From the NCBI GenBank assembly GCA_023460575.1, contig JAEWPQ010000115.1:1-17536 (forward strand): a stretch of 17,536 bases of DNA. Reading direction: 5' to 3'. The notes under the pieces were generated by a model. It saw only the letters and a list, made by a program, of their open reading frames with translations. It did not search any database and was not told the origin of the DNA. Shown here one piece after another: positions 1 to 7,018 of the stretch. Numbering within the stretch: the stretch's first letter is position 1; each line of letters starts with the position of its first letter. The stretch comes from Bacillota bacterium. GTDB taxonomy: Bacteria > Bacillota > Clostridia > Lachnospirales > Lachnospiraceae. The position numbers were made by a program, and so were the translations under genes.

Positions 1-81
1 GTTGCATTCTCTGACTCTTCTGGCAATCAGCTGATTGTACTGTCCGCCGAAATCCAGAACGATAATCATTTCTCTCTTCAC
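1..81 (-). CDS. guaA: GMP synthase (glutamine-hydrolysing), N-terminal fragment
   Basis: Only the first 27 codons are in the window; the gene runs off the left edge. Reading the minus strand from a GTG at 81 gives a peptide containing IIVLDFGGQYNQLIARRVRE, the characteristic start of the class I glutamine amidotransferase domain of GuaA. GuaA makes GMP from XMP, glutamine and ATP in the cytoplasm, the last step of guanine nucleotide synthesis. The start is chosen because a perfect AGGAGG (89-94) lies 7 nt upstream of the GTG; an ATG four codons later (67-69) is possible but is spaced worse. The gene has its own promoter and is probably transcribed apart from uvrA. The family call is from N-terminal sequence only, so fusion or truncation beyond the edge cannot be judged. 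Confidence 0.9.
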   Translation of the reverse strand, partial: MKREMIIVLDFGGQYNQLIARRVRECN

Positions 82-128
82 GGGTATTCCTCCTAATTTA
101 AGCTTCAACAAATAGCACTTTGGATAAC

Positions 129-157
129 ATTATATTCTACTTCCAATGGCTTGACAA
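129..157 (-). promoter_or_regulatory. Sigma-A promoter of guaA
   Basis: On the minus strand a -35 TTGTCA (152-157; one mismatch to TTGACA) is separated by exactly 17 nt from a perfect TATAAT (129-134). The expected transcription start is near 122, leaving a leader of about 40 nt with the AGGAGG at 89-94. The leader is too short for a purine or other riboswitch. Confidence 0.8.
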
Positions 158-162
158 GTATT

Positions 163-190
163 TTCGACATTTCAAAAAAAAGATGTCGAA
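163..190. repeat. 8-bp perfect inverted repeat just upstream of the guaA -35
   Basis: TTCGACAT (163-170) and ATGTCGAA (183-190) are perfect inverted copies around a 12-nt loop carrying a run of eight A on the plus strand. The repeat ends 5 bp upstream of the guaA -35 box. There is no U-tract after either arm, so it is not a standard terminator. A protein operator is the likelier reading, but no regulator is recognised. Confidence 0.55.
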
Positions 191-315
191 TCTTACAACC
201 AAAGGTTCCTGTCAGCTTCTTTTTCTCACCAATCAGACAGAAAAAACGGAAAATACCGGAAATCCTCTTTTCTCCAGCTGCCCTCTGCATATGCATCTAC
301 ACACACAGGCGGCAA

Positions 316-352
316 CAGGAGAATCCTGGCAGGAAAATCTCCGGGATCTTCC
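316..352 (-). other. Two small hairpins downstream of uvrA, possible weak 3' end
   Basis: In the 287-nt gap between uvrA and guaA the minus-strand RNA can fold GGAAGATC/GATTTTCC (345-352 with 332-339, one G-U pair, 5-nt loop) followed by CAGGA/TCCTG (316-328, 3-nt loop). Neither has a following U-run; a T6 run occurs further down (minus strand, around 239-244). No clean intrinsic terminator for uvrA is visible, so uvrA transcription may end in this area inefficiently or by Rho. The rest of 191-315 shows nothing else recognised. Confidence 0.25.
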
Positions 353-368
353 GTTTATAAATCTTCAA

Positions 369-3197
369 TTACTGCTCTAAATACTTTTTCACATAATAAC
401 CGGTATAAGACTGCGGACACTTCACTACCTCTTCCGGCGTTCCCTGAGCAATGATTGTACCACCCTTGTCTCCGCCTTCCGGACCGATATCAATAAGATA
501 ATCGGCTGTCTTTATAACATCTAAATTATGCTCGATAACAACTACCGTATTACCGCCCTCAGACAGCTTCCTCAAAATCTCAATCAGCTTATGAACATCC
601 GCAAAATGAAGTCCTGTCGTCGGCTCGTCCAGAATATAAATAGTCTTGCCGGTTCCGCGCTTGCTCAGCTCCGTAGCCAGCTTGATTCTCTGAGCCTCAC
701 CACCTGACAACTCCGTCGATGGCTGTCCAAGCCGGATATAGGATAATCCCACATCATTAAGCGTGGAGATCTTCCTTGCAATCGTAGGAACATTCTCAAA
801 AAACTTCAGCGCTTCTTCTACCGTCATATTAAGAACATCATAAATGCTCTTTCCCTTATACTTCACATCTAACGTCTCGCGGTTATACCGCTTGCCTCCG
901 CAGACCTCACAGGGCACATACACATCAGGAAGGAAATGCATCTCGATCTTGATAATACCGTCACCGCTGCAGGCTTCGCATCGTCCGCCCTTCACGTTAA
1001 AGCTGAATCTTCCCTTGGAATACCCCTTTGCCTTGGAATCTGCCGTGGAAGCAAACAAATCACGGATCAAATCAAATACACCGGTATAAGTAGCGGGATT
1101 GGATCGGGGGGTTCTTCCGATGGGCGACTGGTCAATCGCAATAATCTTGTCCAGCTGTTCCGTTCCTATGATCTCCTTATGCCTTCCTGGAATCGTTCTG
1201 GCACGGTTTAACTTCTTTGCCAGCGCCTTATAAAGAATCTCATTCACCAGAGAGCTCTTACCAGAACCGGATACACCAGTTACACAGGTCATTACACCCA
1301 GTGGGAATGTCACATCAATATTCTTTAAATTGTTCTCTCTGGCTCCCTTAACCGTGAGATAACCGGTCGGCTGCCTTCTCTCCTCAGGAACGGGAATTTT
1401 AATTCTTCCGCTTAAATAAGCGCCGGTAATGGAGTCCTTATTCTTCATAATCTGCTTTGCATTGCCGACTGCAACTACATTTCCGCCATGCTCGCCTGCT
1501 CCGGGACCGATATCCACGATACAGTCAGCTGCCATCATGGTATCCTCATCGTGTTCTACCACAATTACACTGTTGCCCAGATCGCGCAGATGGAGAAGCG
1601 TCTTTAACAGCTTGTCATTGTCCCTTTGATGAAGTCCAATACTGGGCTCATCTAAAATATATGCCACTCCCACCAGACCGGAACCGATCTGGGTTGCCAG
1701 ACGGATTCTCTGGGCCTCACCGCCGGAAAGAGTTCCTGTGGCGCGGGTCAGTGTCAGGTAATCCAGACCTACATCAATAAGGAACGAGATTCTCGCACGG
1801 ATCTCCTTTAATATCTGATCGCCGATGGCATGCTGCATATCTGTCAGCTGCAGCTCATCCATAAAATTACGGAAACGGACAATGGACATGTTGGTCGCGT
1901 CATATATATTCTCATCCCCCACTGTTACAGCCAGGGATTCCTTCTTTAATCTCTTGCCGCCGCAGGAAGGACATGGAGTGATTCTCATAAATGTCTCATA
2001 CTCTGCCTTGGAGGACTCGGAATAGGTCTCCCGGTATCTTCTGGCAACATTCTGGACCAATCCTTCAAATGCTATATCGTAGACTCCTTCTCCACGCTGT
2101 CCCTTGTAGTAAACCTTGACTTCTTTTCCATTGGTTCCATGAATAAGAATATCGTGAACCTTCTGGGGATAGTCCTCAAAGGGAGTGTCAAGACTGAAAT
2201 CATATTCTCTTGCAAGGGCATCCAGGACTGCCCGGGTATAGCTTCCCTTATCGGTACAGGACTGCCAGCCCATCACTGTGATGGCTCCCTGATCGATACT
2301 TAAGCTCTTATCAGGAATCATCAGGTCCTCGTCAAACTCCATCTTGTATCCCAGACCGAAGCAGTCCGAACAGGCGCCAAATGGATTATTAAAGGAGAAG
2401 CTTCTTGGCTCCACTTCATCAATGCTGATTCCGCAGTCCGGACAGGAAAAGCTCTGGCTGAAATGGATGGGCTCTCCGTCAATGACATCAACGGTCATCA
2501 GTCCGCCTGCCAGCTCCATCACTGTCTCGATGGAATCTGTGAGGCGCTTTGCGATTCCCTCACGGATCGCCAGACGGTCTACAACCACCTCGATGCTGTG
2601 CTTGATGTTCTTATCCAGCTTGATCTCTTCCGAAAGCTCATAGAGACTGCCGTCAACCCGGACTCTTACGTATCCGCTCTTACGGGCACTCTCCAGAACC
2701 TTGGCGTGTTCTCCCTTTCGTCCGCGCACAACCGGAGCCAGCAGCTGGATTTTGGTCCGCTCCGGAAGCTCCATAATCTGATCCACCATCTGGTCAATGG
2801 TCTGTTTGCGGATCTCTCTCCCGCACTTGGGACAGTGGGGGATGCCGATTCTGGCATAGAGAAGCCTCATATAATCATAAATTTCCGTAACGGTACCTAC
2901 CGTGGAACGGGGGTTGCGGTTGGTCGACTTCTGGTCGATGGAAATGGCCGGTGACAGACCTTCAATGCTCTCCACATCCGGCTTCTCCATCTGGCCAAGG
3001 AACTGCCGCGCATAGGAGGAAAGAGACTCCATATACCGCCTCTGACCCTCAGCATAAATGGTATCAAAGGCCAGGGAAGACTTCCCGGAACCGCTGAGAC
3101 CGGTTAATACAACCAGCTCATTCCTGGGGATATCCAGACTCACGTTCTTTAGGTTGTGCTCATTGGCACCTCTTATCTTAATATACTGTTTCGCCAT
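369..3197 (-). CDS. uvrA: UvrABC excinuclease subunit A
   Basis: Complete 942-aa UvrA, the normal length for the family. UvrA dimers with UvrB scan DNA for bulky lesions and load UvrB to start nucleotide excision repair in the cytoplasm. It is a double ABC ATPase: first Walker A GLSGSGKSS at residues 33-41, first signature LSGGEAQR and Walker B LDEPSIGLH mid-protein, second Walker A GVSGSGKSS near residue 640, second signature LSGGEAQR and LDEPTTGLH near 830-860. Zinc-binding CxxC pairs are seen at C122/C125, at CPDC...CSDC near 252-280, and at CEAC...CEVC in the second half. The start ATG at 3197 has an AGGAG about 7 nt upstream. uvrB is not adjacent; the gene is alone between guaA and a divergent lipoprotein gene. 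A LexA box over its promoter indicates SOS control. No frameshift or missing motif is seen. Confidence 0.98.
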   Translation of the reverse strand: MAKQYIKIRGANEHNLKNVSLDIPRNELVVLTGLSGSGKSSLAFDTIYAEGQRRYMESLSSYARQFLGQMEKPDVESIEGLSPAISIDQKSTNRNPRSTVGTVTEIYDYMRLLYARIGIPHCPKCGREIRKQTIDQMVDQIMELPERTKIQLLAPVVRGRKGEHAKVLESARKSGYVRVRVDGSLYELSEEIKLDKNIKHSIEVVVDRLAIREGIAKRLTDSIETVMELAGGLMTVDVIDGEPIHFSQSFSCPDCGISIDEVEPRSFSFNNPFGACSDCFGLGYKMEFDEDLMIPDKSLSIDQGAITVMGWQSCTDKGSYTRAVLDALAREYDFSLDTPFEDYPQKVHDILIHGTNGKEVKVYYKGQRGEGVYDIAFEGLVQNVARRYRETYSESSKAEYETFMRITPCPSCGGKRLKKESLAVTVGDENIYDATNMSIVRFRNFMDELQLTDMQHAIGDQILKEIRARISFLIDVGLDYLTLTRATGTLSGGEAQRIRLATQIGSGLVGVAYILDEPSIGLHQRDNDKLLKTLLHLRDLGNSVIVVEHDEDTMMAADCIVDIGPGAGEHGGNVVAVGNAKQIMKNKDSITGAYLSGRIKIPVPEERRQPTGYLTVKGARENNLKNIDVTFPLGVMTCVTGVSGSGKSSLVNEILYKALAKKLNRARTIPGRHKEIIGTEQLDKIIAIDQSPIGRTPRSNPATYTGVFDLIRDLFASTADSKAKGYSKGRFSFNVKGGRCEACSGDGIIKIEMHFLPDVYVPCEVCGGKRYNRETLDVKYKGKSIYDVLNMTVEEALKFFENVPTIARKISTLNDVGLSYIRLGQPSTELSGGEAQRIKLATELSKRGTGKTIYILDEPTTGLHFADVHKLIEILRKLSEGGNTVVVIEHNLDVIKTADYLIDIGPEGGDKGGTIIAQGTPEEVVKCPQSYTGYYVKKYLEQ

Positions 3198-3245
3198 ACT
3201 GTACTCCTGTTATATCCTGAATTTCTGAATCTCACAACAATCGAA

Positions 3246-3271
3246 TGCGGACTTATGATATGAAGTCCGCA
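3246..3271 (-). promoter_or_regulatory. Perfect 9-bp hairpin in the uvrA leader RNA
   Basis: TGCGGACTT (3246-3254) and AAGTCCGCA (3263-3271) are perfect inverted copies with an 8-nt loop. The hairpin lies in the predicted leader between the promoter start (about 3295) and the uvrA ATG (3197). No U-run follows, so it is not an ordinary terminator. It could stabilise the mRNA or be a protein site; its function is not known. Confidence 0.5.
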
Positions 3272-3301
3272 CCCGTAGTTACTCAGCAACCGGTTTTTCC
3301 C

Positions 3302-3330
3302 ATTATAGCACAACATTAACCGCATTGCAA
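3302..3330 (-). promoter_or_regulatory. Extended -10 promoter of uvrA
   Basis: On the minus strand TATAAT (3302-3307) is preceded by TGC, giving an extended -10. A weak -35 TTGCAA (3325-3330, 4 of 6) sits at a 17-nt spacer. The predicted start is near 3295, giving a leader of about 100 nt. The -35 overlaps the LexA box. Confidence 0.75.
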
Positions 3331-3341
3331 ACATTTGTTCG
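3328..3341 (-). promoter_or_regulatory. LexA (DinR) operator, SOS box
   Basis: The minus strand reads CGAACAAATGTTTG. The Firmicute LexA consensus is CGAACRNRYGTTYC; 13 of 14 positions fit and the only mismatch is the last base. It overlaps the uvrA -35 by 3 bp, so bound LexA should block RNA polymerase. UvrA is a standard SOS gene in Bacillus and clostridia, which supports the call. The divergent lipoprotein promoter is about 100 bp away and need not be controlled by it. Confidence 0.8.
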
Positions 3342-3390
3342 ATAAATATTTTAATAATGACTGCTTTTCTTAGAATCAATCATGCTCTCC

Positions 3391-3402
3391 TCTTCCGGAA
3401 GA
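3391..3402. repeat. 12-bp perfect palindrome upstream of the lipoprotein promoter
   Basis: TCTTCCGGAAGA is a perfect palindrome lying about 40 bp before the -10 of the rightward promoter. A short dyad here could be an operator, but it is short enough to occur by chance. Confidence 0.3.
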
Positions 3403-3416
3403 AATTTATATTAAAA

Positions 3417-3446
3417 CTGTCTTTCGAAAAAAAAGCATGGTATAAT
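3417..3446 (+). promoter_or_regulatory. Extended -10 promoter of the lipoprotein gene
   Basis: TATAAT at 3441-3446 is preceded by TGG, an extended -10. The -35 region (CTGTCT at 3417-3422, 18-nt spacer) is poor, as is common with extended -10 promoters. The start would be near 3453, only about 26 nt before the ATG. Confidence 0.65.
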
Positions 3447-3478
3447 TATTATAAACCAAGAAAGAGGAATGATAAAAT

Positions 3479-5452
3479 ATGAAAACACATCCATTGCTGC
3501 CAGTTGTACTGCTTGCTCTTTCCTTAACCGCGTCCGGGTGTAAGATGAATTCCCGGGTGGAGGAGGCCCCTTCTTCGCCGGCAGAATCCCTTACAGAACA
3601 GGATACCGCAGAACAGGAGCAACGCAGTACTGAAAAAGGGGCATCAAGCACAGAAACCAATAGCAGTCCGGTTACAGTAAGAACCTGGTCTGCAGAACAT
3701 AATGAGAAATACAGTGACCGGGGTACCCTGGTCTACCGGTGGAACATCCGGGTGCCGGAGGTTATAATTCCTGATAAACCCGATTCCCAGTATCTCATCA
3801 ACCGTAGTTTAAGAGAGAACGACCAGAACACCAGGCGGTACGAGTTCATCAGTGATACGATGGAAATCCCACCCGCATCGGCAGCCGGAGATACACAGAA
3901 TAATTATCTTTATACCTTTGATTATCAGGTGCTGCGTAACGATGGAACGCTTTTAAGTCTGAAGCAGAATGGCACCGATATCAGGGGAAATGATCTGCAT
4001 GACACATTTACCTTTTTAAGTTCCTATGATGTGGAAAAAGGAAAGAAGATTACTCTTTCTGCTCTTTCCGATGATCCGGATGGTCTGAAACTGGCCCTTG
4101 CCCAGGCAGCGGCAGGTCAGGTATCTGCCAACGGCTCCAACGCTTCCCTTATTACGGAGATGATGTCTTCAGACTTAAATCAATTTGCGTTTTTAAAGGA
4201 TGGAATTCTGCTGTCTCCAGAGTGGGATGCAGACCAAACCGGTTCTGCTGCCGGACAGGGAACTCTTATCCCTTATGAACAGATTGAAAAAAAACTGAAT
4301 GATTATGGAAAACAACTCATGGCAGCGGCTCAAAAATCGGGAGACGAAGCTGTGAATCCAAAAGAACAGCCGGAATATATATTTCCGGAAAGCAGCACAA
4401 GCTGTCTTAGCGGAGGAGATTTGCTGGAAGCTGACCCGGCTGCCCTGAGACTGGCAAGAAACGAAATCTACGCCCGCCATGGAAGAAAATTCGATGCAGC
4501 AGATTTACAGGAATATTTCAACAGTAAATCATGGTATCACGCTGAGACAGCCCCATCTGATTTTAGAGAGGACTCATTAAATGATATCGAAAAGAAAAAT
4601 CTGGATCTGATTAAGACAGCAGAGAATCAGCTGCCAGACAAAGAAATTACTGACAACGGTGTTACCCTGAATGCAGACAAAGATTATCTTCTGGATCTGG
4701 ACGGTGACGGGGTATGCGAATCCATTCGCTGGAGCAGCACCAATGTTGCAGAAGACGATTATGAAAAAAATATCAAACTCTTTATTAACGGTCAGTACCA
4801 GACCTCCATTCCGGAAAAAGTAAGAGGTAACATCCGACTGTCAGCATTGGACCTTAATAAAAAGGATAGAGAAATTGAGCTTCATCTGGATGTTTCCCAG
4901 GAATCCGATTCCATTTTTGCATTCAGTTTCTATCGTTACAAAAACGGCAGTCTGGAACTGATCGGGGATCTGGCAGGCCCCGTCTGCAGCGGTAATGGTT
5001 CCCTGTTTCGTCAGAATGGATTAAGAGCGGAAGGAGACGGACTCCTTGCAGTCTCTGCAGATACTCCATTTTCGGCTTCCTCTCTTCTGTTTGGATGTTA
5101 CTTTGTAGATTTGGTTTTTTCCTACGAAGACGGCAAATTAAAAGAGGTACCGCAGGAGATCTATTTCAATAAGAATTATGATTTCATCACCAATGCATTC
5201 CTTCATCAGAATCCAAATAACTTTTATGTGTTATCCCGCCCATTTCCTGTAACAACCACTATGAAAGGAGATACCCCCGCTTTCTCTGTCAGTCCTGGAG
5301 AAACGGTCTGCCCCATTGGCTGGGCATTAAAGGATGGGCTCTCTTATGTGCTGGTTATGAACGAGGCCGGAGCCTGCGGCTGGGTAATGGAAACAGTCTG
5401 GGATACGGATCCTGATACGGCATATTATCTGGCAGTTCCTGCCTGGGGATAG
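3479..5452 (+). CDS. Large YARHG-domain lipoprotein
   Basis: A 657-aa secreted lipoprotein of unknown precise role. The N-terminus has two charged/polar residues, a hydrophobic stretch (about 5-18) and a lipobox-like ASGC, with Cys21 as the expected lipid-modified residue. Residues 24-66 are a low-complexity Ser/Glu/Thr linker. Residues about 85-280 resemble DUF4163/DUF3298 (RsiV/PdaC-like) extracellular modules, a weaker assignment. Residues about 322-378 carry a clear YARHG domain (LARNEIYARHGRKF, then LQEYFNSKSWY), found in many clostridial surface proteins. At 406-412 DLDGDGV resembles a calcium-binding loop, and the last 60 residues look like an SH3-type fold. The ATG has AAGAGGA about 10 nt upstream. 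It is divergent from uvrA and convergent with the jet operon. Role in the cell envelope is inferred; no enzyme activity is evident. Confidence 0.85.
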   Translation: MKTHPLLPVVLLALSLTASGCKMNSRVEEAPSSPAESLTEQDTAEQEQRSTEKGASSTETNSSPVTVRTWSAEHNEKYSDRGTLVYRWNIRVPEVIIPDKPDSQYLINRSLRENDQNTRRYEFISDTMEIPPASAAGDTQNNYLYTFDYQVLRNDGTLLSLKQNGTDIRGNDLHDTFTFLSSYDVEKGKKITLSALSDDPDGLKLALAQAAAGQVSANGSNASLITEMMSSDLNQFAFLKDGILLSPEWDADQTGSAAGQGTLIPYEQIEKKLNDYGKQLMAAAQKSGDEAVNPKEQPEYIFPESSTSCLSGGDLLEADPAALRLARNEIYARHGRKFDAADLQEYFNSKSWYHAETAPSDFREDSLNDIEKKNLDLIKTAENQLPDKEITDNGVTLNADKDYLLDLDGDGVCESIRWSSTNVAEDDYEKNIKLFINGQYQTSIPEKVRGNIRLSALDLNKKDREIELHLDVSQESDSIFAFSFYRYKNGSLELIGDLAGPVCSGNGSLFRQNGLRAEGDGLLAVSADTPFSASSLLFGCYFVDLVFSYEDGKLKEVPQEIYFNKNYDFITNAFLHQNPNNFYVLSRPFPVTTTMKGDTPAFSVSPGETVCPIGWALKDGLSYVLVMNEAGACGWVMETVWDTDPDTAYYLAVPAWG

Positions 5453-5472
5453 TCAGAAAACTTTTAAACAAT

Positions 5473-5495
5473 AAAAAAGAGGATCTCAAAAGTCA
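5473..5495. terminator. Left arm of a bidirectional terminator split by the IS
   Basis: An A-rich then AAGAGGATCTC...AAGTCA arm, 20 nt after the lipoprotein stop, is the inverted partner of 7046-7069. The pairing has one bulge, one G-U and three mismatches. Before the IS came in, the two arms would have been about 19 nt apart and formed a stem with a T-run on each side, ending transcription of both convergent units. The IS now separates them by about 1.55 kb, so a compact stem can no longer form. Confidence 0.65.
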
Positions 5496-5506
5496 AAAAA
5501 ATGAAC

Positions 5507-5525
5507 TGACCCCTAAAAGTTAGAC
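5507..5525 (+). repeat. IS left terminal inverted repeat
   Basis: TGACCCCTAAAAGTTAGAC. It matches the complement of the right end except for TA versus GC at positions 8-9. It doubles as the 5' arm of the hairpin that covers the orfA ribosome site. Confidence 0.9.
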
Positions 5526-5551
5526 CTAAAAATCTAACTTTTAGGAGGTCA
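5507..5551 (+). promoter_or_regulatory. Hairpin at the IS left end that sequesters the orfA ribosome site
   Basis: CCTAAAAGTTAGA (5512-5524) pairs perfectly with TCTAACTTTTAGG (5533-5545), and TGACC (5507-5511) pairs with GGTCA (5547-5551) after a single bulged A5546. The stem is 18 bp with an 8-nt loop. The AGGAGG of orfA (5543-5548) is wholly inside the 3' arm. RNA reading in from the lipoprotein gene would fold and hide the ribosome site, whereas RNA started inside the element past the left arm would not. IS10 and IS50 use the same logic. Function here is inferred from the fold. Confidence 0.75.
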
Positions 5552-5559
5552 GTTTTATT

Positions 5560-6138
5560 ATGGCAAAATATAGTTTTGAATTTAAGAAACAAATAGTTAA
5601 AGAGTATCTTGATCAACAGGGGGGATTTGATTTTTTAGCCAAGAAATATGGATTTTCATCAAATGTACAAATATGCAAATGGGTAAATGCGTATAAAAAA
5701 TTTGGCGATAGAGGATTATTACGTTCTAGAAAAAATGAAAGTTATTCTTTCGAATATAAACTTCATGTGGTAGAGTTGTACTTAAGTACAGAAGTTTCAT
5801 ATCAAGAATTAGCTCTTTTGGAAGGCATTAATAATCCGCCACTCATCACTAAATGGGTAAATGACTTCAGAATTGCTGGTCCTGATGCGTTACGACCGAA
5901 AAAGAAGGGGCGAAAGAAGTTGTCAGAATCATCAAAGAAAGCTACTCAACAAAATCAAGTTGATACAACGCCTGTTGATACGAGCGCTGAGCATGTAAAA
6001 CAGTTAGAGGATGAATTATTAAAACTACGAATTGAGAATGCATATTTAAAAGAACTGAGGAGGTTGCGTTTAGAGGAGGAAACTCTTCTGAAAAAACAGC
6101 GAGAATTATCCACAGCCTCCGAAGAGACTTCAAATTAA
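5560..6138 (+). CDS. IS3-family OrfA, DNA-binding transposase subunit
   Basis: 192 aa. Two helix-turn-helix units are visible, about residues 5-50 (KKQIVKEYL...LAKKYGF...ICKWVNAY) and about 62-112 (KLHVVELYL...ALLEGI...ITKWVNDF). A basic stretch (KKKGRKK) follows, then a leucine-zipper-like coiled coil at about 145-185 used for multimerisation. OrfA binds the IS ends and, alone, usually inhibits transposition; the OrfAB fusion is the active transposase. The ATG has AGGAGG (5543-5548) 11 nt upstream. Its 3' part overlaps the opening of the orfB frame, which is open from 6036, in the -1 phase, as the family requires. Confidence 0.93.
   Translation: MAKYSFEFKKQIVKEYLDQQGGFDFLAKKYGFSSNVQICKWVNAYKKFGDRGLLRSRKNESYSFEYKLHVVELYLSTEVSYQELALLEGINNPPLITKWVNDFRIAGPDALRPKKKGRKKLSESSKKATQQNQVDTTPVDTSAEHVKQLEDELLKLRIENAYLKELRRLRLEEETLLKKQRELSTASEETSN
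6074..6096 (+). promoter_or_regulatory. Probable programmed -1 frameshift signal, orfA to orfB
   Basis: An internal Shine-Dalgarno AGGAGG (6074-6079) lies 11 nt before an A6 run (6091-6096). In the orfA frame the run reads CTG AAA AAA CAG. A -1 slip there continues at ACA (6096) and is open through the orfB stop at 6980, giving a fusion of about 473 aa. A Shine-Dalgarno at about this distance stimulates -1 slipping in dnaX and IS911. The codon phase differs from the classic A_AAA_AAG heptamer, so the exact slip site is inferred. Confidence 0.65.
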
Positions 6139-6179
6139 AAGATATTCTCGCTGTCGTAGGATTTCCTAAATCAACTTAT

Positions 6180-6980
6180 ATGTATTGGCAGAAACGTTTT
6201 GATAGAGAAAATCCAAGCAAAGAAATCGAAGATAAAATACTTAAAGCCCATGATAAACACAAGGATTTTGGCTATCGACGTATGTGCGGAGAATTGAGAA
6301 AGCAAGGATATCTTGTTAACAAAAAATGTGTTCAACGGATAATGCAAAAATTCAATCTCCAGGTTACATCATTTACTAGAAAAAGTCGCAAATACAGTTC
6401 GTATAAAGGAAAAGTTGGTAAGGTTGCGCCAAATCGAATCCACAGGCGATTTAATACCAATGTTCCTCATCAAAAAATTACAACAGATACTACTGAATTT
6501 AAGTATTATGAAGTTGATGAAAAAGGAAGAATGATTATTAAGAAACTATATCTTGATCCATTTATGGATATGTTCAATAGTGAGGTATTAAGCTATGGAA
6601 TTTCAACACGTCCTTCCGCCGAAAGTATAATAAATGCATTGAATCAAGCAATAGAGATTACATCCGATTGCAAATACCGACGCACTTTTCATTCGGATCA
6701 AGATTGGGGTTATCAGATGAAGGCATATACACGAACTCTTAAGGAACATAAAATTTTCCAAAGCATGTCACGAAAAGGCAACTGCTATGACAATTCACTG
6801 ATGGAAAACTTCTTTGGAATTATGAAACAAGAAATGTATTATGGAACCGTTTATTACAGCTATGAGGAACTAAAAGGTGCTATTGAAAGATATATAAATT
6901 ATTACAATGAGCAGAGAATAAAGGAGAAGCTAGGTTGGATGAGTCCTATTGAATATAGGATTACCCAGCTAGCGGCATAA
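6180..6980 (+). CDS. IS3-family OrfB, DDE transposase catalytic part
   Basis: 266 aa counted from the first ATG, but its frame is open from 6036 and the 28 codons before the ATG (from 6096) continue the family similarity (RRDFKLKDILAVVGFPKSTY), so the working protein is the OrfAB frameshift fusion. An HTH_21-type region occupies about residues 15-70 and the rve integrase core the rest. The catalytic triad is intact: D103 (TTDTTEF), D173 (HSDQDWGYQ) and E209 (NSLMENFFG), with exactly 35 residues between the second D and the E. It cuts and joins the IS ends, usually by a circular intermediate. No good ribosome site precedes the ATG, which also favours frameshifting. Confidence 0.93.
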   Translation: MYWQKRFDRENPSKEIEDKILKAHDKHKDFGYRRMCGELRKQGYLVNKKCVQRIMQKFNLQVTSFTRKSRKYSSYKGKVGKVAPNRIHRRFNTNVPHQKITTDTTEFKYYEVDEKGRMIIKKLYLDPFMDMFNSEVLSYGISTRPSAESIINALNQAIEITSDCKYRRTFHSDQDWGYQMKAYTRTLKEHKIFQSMSRKGNCYDNSLMENFFGIMKQEMYYGTVYYSYEELKGAIERYINYYNEQRIKEKLGWMSPIEYRITQLAA

Positions 6981-6987
6981 AAGAAAA

Positions 6988-7013
6988 CGCGTAGTAGAAA
7001 AATCTACTACGCG
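6988..7013 (-). terminator. 11-bp hairpin near the IS right end, terminator for minus-strand RNA
   Basis: CGCGTAGTAGA (6988-6998) and TCTACTACGCG (7003-7013) are perfect inverted copies with a 4-nt loop. On the minus strand the stem is followed by TTTTCTTTT, a good U-tract; on the plus strand it is not. It should stop transcription entering from jetD before it runs antisense through the transposase genes. Confidence 0.65.
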
Positions 7014-7018
7014 ACAAA

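Noticed and set aside
82..368. Purine riboswitch or T-box in front of guaA
   Set aside because: The promoter at 129-157 leaves only about 40 nt of leader, and no aptamer core could be recognised in the rest.
120..380. 86-codon plus-strand frame between guaA and uvrA
   Set aside because: No ribosome site, overlaps the guaA promoter and the uvrA 3' end, and the peptide resembles nothing.
844..2954. Several plus-strand open frames of 60-163 codons across uvrA
   Set aside because: They are antisense shadows of a well-defined uvrA, with no ribosome sites and no recognisable proteins.
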